Part shown: positions 5,601 to 8,918 of the stretch, piece by piece | Position numbering within the stretch: position 1 is the stretch's first letter | How the letters are laid out: each line of letters begins with the position of its first letter | Source: Acidimicrobiia bacterium | GTDB lineage: Bacteria > Actinomycetota > Acidimicrobiia > Acidimicrobiales > Ilumatobacteraceae | Assembly (NCBI GenBank): GCA_009926705.1 | Contig: RFOJ01000030.1 | Span: 1-8,918 of the forward strand | DNA length: 8,918 bases | Direction of reading: 5' to 3' | Made by a program: the position numbers and the translations under genes | The notes under the pieces: generated by a model | Told to the model about the DNA's origin: nothing | Database searches by the model: none | The model's input: only the letters and a program-made list of their open reading frames with translations

Positions 5601-6487
5601 GATGGCCCGGTCTGGCCTGGGCCAGGAGGCAGGCCTGTCTGGCTAGTTGTTTCGGGCGAACCTGCGGTGCGCGTCAGCACTGCCTCGGTGAGCCTCGACC
5701 ACTCGTCGAGCGTGAGTTGCTCGGCTCGCGCCTCTGGGTTCACCTGCGCAACTTCAAAATCTCGAGCGATGGCCGTGCCATCGAGGGCGCGACGCAACAT
5801 CTTTCGCCGCGTAGCGAAACCTTGTCTCACGATGCGAAACAACGGCTCGAACGGTGCAGTGACGGCCGGTGTCTCACGACGGGTGATCTCCACAAGCGAC
5901 GAAGACACTTTCGGGCGCGGCAAGAACACCGCAGACGACACCTCACCGACGATTCGCGCAGTTGCCCAGTACTGCACCTTCACACTCACGGCGCCGAATG
6001 CTTCGTCGCCGGGTTTCGCAACGAATCGCTGAGCGACTTCTTTCTGCACCATCACCAACAATCGTCGCACTCGCATGACCCCGTCGAGCAGATCTGCAAC
6101 GAGAGGTGTTGCCACGTTGTACGGCAAGTTGGCGACAACAGTCCAGTCGTCGCTCGCGGCAAGCAGCGAGTCCCACTCCAATTGCATCGCATCGCCGTGC
6201 ACGACCTGCACGTTGTTGCATGTAGCGACATTCTCGCGCAACACCTTGATGAGGCCGTCGTCGACCTCGACTGCGGTCACGCTTGCGCCAGTCTCGGCGA
6301 GTGCGAGGGTGAGCGCACCGAGCCCGGCGCCAATCTCGAGCACGTGGTCACCATTGCCAACTCGAGCCAGCGAGGCGATGCGTCGGACAGTCTCGGGTTC
6401 GACGACGAAGTTCTGGCCGAACATGCGCCGCGGGGCGAGACCGTGTCGGGCGAGCAGCTCCGACGTCTGTGAGCGTGTGAGCGTCAC
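5597..6487 (-). CDS. rsmA: 16S rRNA (adenine1518/1519-N6)-dimethyltransferase RsmA/KsgA
   Basis: RsmA dimethylates the two adjacent adenines in the helix 45 loop of 16S rRNA, a late step of small-subunit assembly. The 296-residue protein has MFGQNFVVEP at 22-31 (motif X), the SAM-binding VLEIGAGLGALT at 49-60, the acidic E74 in TAVEVDD, VVHGDAM at 95-101, and the catalytic NLPY at 120-123. VFLPRPKVSSSLV lies further on. I chose the GTG at 6487, whose TGA-overlapping context (GTGA) joins it to the preceding gene and which yields a normal N-terminus (MTLTRSQTSELL). An upstream in-frame ATG at 6676 would add 63 residues lying wholly inside the DPBB gene. The last 23 residues are Pro/Gly/Thr-rich, extending beyond the usual end (E. 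coli 273 residues). Confidence 0.95.
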   Translation of the reverse strand: MTLTRSQTSELLARHGLAPRRMFGQNFVVEPETVRRIASLARVGNGDHVLEIGAGLGALTLALAETGASVTAVEVDDGLIKVLRENVATCNNVQVVHGDAMQLEWDSLLAASDDWTVVANLPYNVATPLVADLLDGVMRVRRLLVMVQKEVAQRFVAKPGDEAFGAVSVKVQYWATARIVGEVSSAVFLPRPKVSSSLVEITRRETPAVTAPFEPLFRIVRQGFATRRKMLRRALDGTAIARDFEVAQVNPEARAEQLTLDEWSRLTEAVLTRTAGSPETTSQTGLPPGPGQTGPS

Positions 6488-6984
6488 CAGTTGATCGACA
6501 CCGGTATCGGCGCGTTCACCAGGTCGGAGAGCTCGACGAACAGCTGCGTGTGCAGAACGATGCTGACGTTGGCCGGAGTCGAGGGCATCATCACGTTGGA
6601 GCACGCGATTGACCGACCATTGTTGAGGTTCTTCACCACGAGTTTCACGCCATACGGGGCGATTGGGGCGTTGCACACCGTGCTGGGCGCTCCGTTGAAG
6701 CTGCTGAACGTCGCGAGCCCGGTGATACCGACGTTGTCTTCACTTGGATAAGCAATCACCGCGGTGCCGGTCGGAGCAATGCCCGCTGGACCTTCGAGAA
6801 ACACCGGCGCAGGGCTCTCGGTGGTGGTGGTCATGTTCGATCCGAGATCGACTCCTGCTGCCGCGACCGTGGCGACCTCGGCTTGGGGTTCGCCGCGTGT
6901 AAAGAAGACGACCGCCGGCACGGTCACGAGGGTGAGCAGCGCCACAAGCGTGATGCGGCGGCGGTCGGTCGCACTGAGGAACAC
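6484..6984 (-). CDS. Small membrane-anchored protein with a degenerate RlpA-like double-psi beta-barrel domain
   Basis: The 166-residue product has a short basic N-terminus (DRRR), one hydrophobic helix at about residues 11-28 and a Thr/Pro-rich linker, so it is probably anchored with the rest outside. The last 80 residues read like a DPBB: GLATFSSFNG, then APYGVKLVVKNLNNGRSIAC (compare RlpA 'LPFGTxVxVTNxxNGRSVxV'), and a final FVELSDLVNAPIPVSINW (compare 'IDLSxxAFxxLxxxxxGVxPVxVxW'). C104 and C128 may form a disulfide. The catalytic Asp after the GRS strand in lytic RlpA is absent (CSNVMMP), so a binding role is more likely than lysis. The start is the GTG at 6984 because AAAGGAG lies 8 bases before it; an ATG at 7002 lies upstream of that site. 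It occupies the place of rpfB or yabE. The domain call is by eye. Confidence 0.75.
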   Translation of the reverse strand: MFLSATDRRRITLVALLTLVTVPAVVFFTRGEPQAEVATVAAAGVDLGSNMTTTTESPAPVFLEGPAGIAPTGTAVIAYPSEDNVGITGLATFSSFNGAPSTVCNAPIAPYGVKLVVKNLNNGRSIACSNVMMPSTPANVSIVLHTQLFVELSDLVNAPIPVSINW

Positions 6985-6992
6985 TTCGTCTG

Positions 6993-6999
6993 CTCCTTT
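6993..6999 (-). promoter_or_regulatory. Strong Shine-Dalgarno site AAAGGAG setting the GTG start at 6984
   Basis: AAAGGAG on the minus strand lies 8 bases before the GTG at 6984, an ideal spacing. It lies downstream of the ATG at 7002, so that ATG is unlikely to be the start. It is the only canonical site of this strength before any gene in the window. Confidence 0.8.
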
Positions 7000-7035
7000 C
7001 ATCCCAACGTCGCGGTCGATGACGACCCGCGGGGG

Positions 7036-7065
7036 ACTATGACGCTACCGAGCGATACCTGGAAA
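7036..7065 (-). promoter_or_regulatory. Candidate sigma-70-like promoter before the DPBB gene
   Basis: TTTCCA at 7060-7065 and CATAGT at 7036-7041 on the minus strand each match 4 of 6 consensus positions, with an 18-base spacer. The -35 lies in the end of tatD and the -10 is just after its stop. Transcription would begin near 7029, giving a leader of about 45 bases that contains the AAAGGAG site and a CCCGCGGG palindrome at 7026-7033. Motif matching only. Confidence 0.3.
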
Positions 7066-7848
7066 CGCGTCGTGCGCGTTGGACACCGTTGCTTCTGCGA
7101 CTGCCGAGACTGACTCGCCGCGAACCTGCGCCAGACACTCGCCGACGAGTCGCACGTGGGCAGGTTCGTTCTCTTTGCCGCGGTGAGGCACGGGTGCCAG
7201 CCACGGCGCGTCGGTCTCCGTGAGCAGTTTGTCTGCCGGGCAGAACTTTGCGGCACGACGAATGTCGTCTGCCTTGTTGAACGTGACGATGCCTGAAAAA
7301 GAAAGCCACGCACCGCGCGCAACGGCGTCGCGTGCTTCGGCTTCGTCGCCGCTGAAGCAGTGGAACACTACTCGCTGCGGCATCCCTTCTCCATCAAGCA
7401 CGTCGAATGTGTCAGCCCATGCGTTGCGCGTGTGAATCACCAACGTGAGATCGAGCTGCTTTGCGAGCGCAATCTGTTGGGCGAACACTTGCCGCTGAAC
7501 CGCGCGGTCGGAGTGGTCGTAGTAGAAGTCGAGTCCGCACTCGCCGATCGCGACGATCTTCTTGCGGCGCAGTTCGTCGGCACTTGCTCCGCTGACGAAC
7601 GGGAGAATCGTGTCGAACCCGAGTTTTGCGTCGTGCGGATGCAGGCCCACGGTTGCCCATACGTTCTCGTGGCGTGACGCAATGGCGAGTGCCTTGCCGG
7701 TGGTGTCAGCGTCTGTACCGATGACGATCACTTTGTTCACGTCGTGTGCGGCTGCGTTGGCAATCGAACCATCGGCACCACCGGGTGTCCGGTCGTCGTA
7801 CACGTGGCAGTGTGTGTCGACCCACGTCGGCGCGACGGCGTTGGTCAT
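7045..7848 (-). CDS. tatD: TatD-family metal-dependent DNase/hydrolase
   Basis: TatD proteins are metal-dependent 3'-5' exonucleases acting on DNA or RNA; the natural substrate of this one cannot be told from sequence. The 267-residue TIM-barrel protein keeps the metal-site residues: H13 and H15 in VDTHCH, E103 in IGECGLDFYY, H139 in VIHTRNAW, H163 in FHCFSGD and D213 in LTETDAPW. GLHPHD at 68-73 is also typical. The ATG at 7848 lies 7 bases after the metG stop and puts the HxH motif near the N-terminus as usual. The reading frame is open 70 codons further upstream, but that stretch is the antisense-frame image of metG and has no TatD similarity. The metG-tatD pair is widely conserved in Gram-positive bacteria. 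Confidence 0.95.
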   Translation of the reverse strand: MTNAVAPTWVDTHCHVYDDRTPGGADGSIANAAAHDVNKVIVIGTDADTTGKALAIASRHENVWATVGLHPHDAKLGFDTILPFVSGASADELRRKKIVAIGECGLDFYYDHSDRAVQRQVFAQQIALAKQLDLTLVIHTRNAWADTFDVLDGEGMPQRVVFHCFSGDEAEARDAVARGAWLSFSGIVTFNKADDIRRAAKFCPADKLLTETDAPWLAPVPHRGKENEPAHVRLVGECLAQVRGESVSAVAEATVSNAHDAFPGIAR

Positions 7849-7855
7849 GTTGTGC

Positions 7856-8918
7856 CTAGTTCGACTTCTTGCGCGGGAAAAGTGGGTCGCCCTTCTCGAC
7901 GCGCAGGCCCTCTGGGTAGCCACCCCACGCGGCGTCACTCGGCACGCGACGGTCTTCGATGCAACCGGGCAGACCGATGCGTCGCCAGATTTCCTGCGTC
8001 GTCGTCGGCAACGCCGGGTTGGCGAGCAGCACCACGATGCGCAACGCCTCGAGCGCATCGCCCATCACGGCGTCGACTTCGGCGCCAGCAGGTTTCTTCC
8101 ACGGTTCGTTCTGTTCAAGGTGAGCGTTGGTTGCGCGAATCAGATTCCACGCTGCGTCGAGTGCCTTGCTCGGCTGCACGTTGCGCCACGCCGCGTCCGC
8201 GTCGCGCACGGCCTCGGTTGCGATTGATGCCAGGTGCGAGTCGGCGCGCGGAGCCTTGCCGATGCCGCCGCACTTCTTCTCGACGACGGTTGCCACGCGA
8301 GCGGCGAGGTTGCCGAGGTTGTTCGCGAGGTCGGAGTTGTAGCGAGCGACGAGACCTTCGTACGTGAAGTCACCGTCGTTTCCGTACGACGTATCGGCAA
8401 GCAGGTAGTAGCGGAAACCGTCGACACCAAATTCGTCAATCAAGTCGAGTGGGCTCACCACGTTGCCGGTGGTCTTTGACATCTTCTCGCCACCAACGAG
8501 CAAGAAGCCGCCGACGGCCCAGCCCTTCGGTGGTTCGATGCTTGCCGACATGAGCATCGCCGGCCAATACACGCAGTGAAACCGGATGATGTCTTTGCCG
8601 ATGAAATGCCAGTCGACCGGCCAGTTCTTGGCAAAACGCGCGTCGTCGCTGCCGTATCCGTGAGCGGTGATGTAATTCGAAAGCGCGTCGAACCAGACGT
8701 ACGCCACGTGCGACTCGTCCCAGGGCAGGGGAATGCCCCACTTCAACGACTTGCGACTTACCGAAAAGTCGTTGAGACCGCCTTTGATGAATCCGAGCAC
8801 TTCGTTGCGACGAAAATCGGGGACGATCGCATCCGGGTGCTTGTCGTACCAGTCGAGCAGTCGTTGTTCGAATCGTGACAGCCGGAAGAAGTAATTCTCT
8901 TCTTCCACGTAGTTGACC
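7856..8918 (-). CDS. metG: Methionyl-tRNA synthetase, C-terminal part (N-terminus beyond the right edge)
   Basis: MetRS charges initiator and elongator tRNA-Met in the cytoplasm. The 353 residues present (the first codon is cut) begin in the connective region with VEEENYFFRLSRFEQRLLDW. They include YVWFDALSNYI, HFIGKDIIRFHCVYWPAML and the signature GGEKMSKTTGN, with KMSKT at about residues 145-149 of the visible part. The alpha-helical anticodon-binding domain starts around NSDLANNLGNL. The HIGH motif and any zinc knuckle lie outside the window. The protein ends at PLFPRKKSN soon after the anticodon domain, with no EMAP-II-like tRNA-binding extension, as in other short actinobacterial enzymes. 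The stop lies 7 bases before tatD. Confidence 0.97.
   Translation of the reverse strand, partial: VNYVEEENYFFRLSRFEQRLLDWYDKHPDAIVPDFRRNEVLGFIKGGLNDFSVSRKSLKWGIPLPWDESHVAYVWFDALSNYITAHGYGSDDARFAKNWPVDWHFIGKDIIRFHCVYWPAMLMSASIEPPKGWAVGGFLLVGGEKMSKTTGNVVSPLDLIDEFGVDGFRYYLLADTSYGNDGDFTYEGLVARYNSDLANNLGNLAARVATVVEKKCGGIGKAPRADSHLASIATEAVRDADAAWRNVQPSKALDAAWNLIRATNAHLEQNEPWKKPAGAEVDAVMGDALEALRIVVLLANPALPTTTQEIWRRIGLPGCIEDRRVPSDAAWGGYPEGLRVEKGDPLFPRKKSN

Noticed and set aside
6488..6676. Upstream extension of rsmA to the ATG at 6676
   Set aside because: The 63 extra residues are the out-of-frame image of the DPBB gene and look nothing like RsmA; the GTG at 6487 gives the normal N-terminus.
6484..6984. 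Calling the small gene an active lytic transglycosylase RlpA or an Rpf
   Set aside because: The Asp needed for RlpA lysis is not at the expected place and no lysozyme-like, G5 or DUF348 sequence is present.
7849..8058. Upstream extension of tatD by 70 residues
   Set aside because: The extension overlaps metG, is Arg/Cys-rich noise and would push the HxH metal motif far from the N-terminus.

Overview
The window looks like a core-genome segment of a high-GC actinobacterium, most likely from the Acidimicrobiia. GC is roughly 60% by eye. The phosphoribosyl-pyrophosphate synthetase is close to the mycobacterial form, there is a bS22-type micro-protein, and the gene order is actinobacterial. The class-level guess is inference from protein flavour and was not tested by phylogeny. 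There are no insertion sequences, phage genes, CRISPR arrays or composition breaks, and no gene-free stretch longer than about 130 bases.

Layout. Nine protein genes and one tRNA lie on the minus strand, so they are transcribed right to left. From the right edge they are metG (N-terminus missing), tatD, a small membrane-anchored double-psi beta-barrel (DPBB) protein, rsmA, ispE, tRNA-Gln(TTG), a C-terminally shortened glmU, prs, rplY (CTC form), pth and mfd (only the first 325 codons present). One 31-codon gene between ispE and tRNA-Gln, at 4713-4808, is on the plus strand and encodes a bS22/AURKAIP1-type ribosomal micro-protein. It divides the window into two runs: metG-tatD-DPBB-rsmA-ispE (probably one operon, with 4-base ATGA/GTGA overlaps at two junctions) and tRNA-Gln-glmU-prs-rplY-pth-mfd (an ATGA overlap at glmU/prs and short gaps elsewhere).

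Function. The genes serve translation (MetRS, tRNA-Gln, 16S rRNA dimethylase, bL25, bS22, peptidyl-tRNA hydrolase), nucleic-acid quality control (TatD, Mfd), envelope precursors (GlmU, IspE) and PRPP supply (Prs). The order matches, with small insertions, the Bacillus subtilis metS-yabD-yabE-ksgA-ispE-glmU-prs-ctc-pth-mfd block and the mycobacterial metS-tatD-rpfB-ksgA-ispE block.

Main points of interest. (1) GlmU stops at residue 366, just before the acetyltransferase active site, and its stop codon overlaps the prs start, so it appears to be a uridylyltransferase only. (2) The slot held by rpfB or yabE in other Gram-positives holds a tiny membrane-anchored DPBB (RlpA-like) protein lacking the catalytic aspartate. 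This gene has the only strong Shine-Dalgarno sequence in the window, and it moves the start to a GTG at 6984. (3) bS22 and tRNA-Gln are divergent from a 51-bp gap in which candidate -10 boxes overlap. No exotic defence or mobile system was seen.
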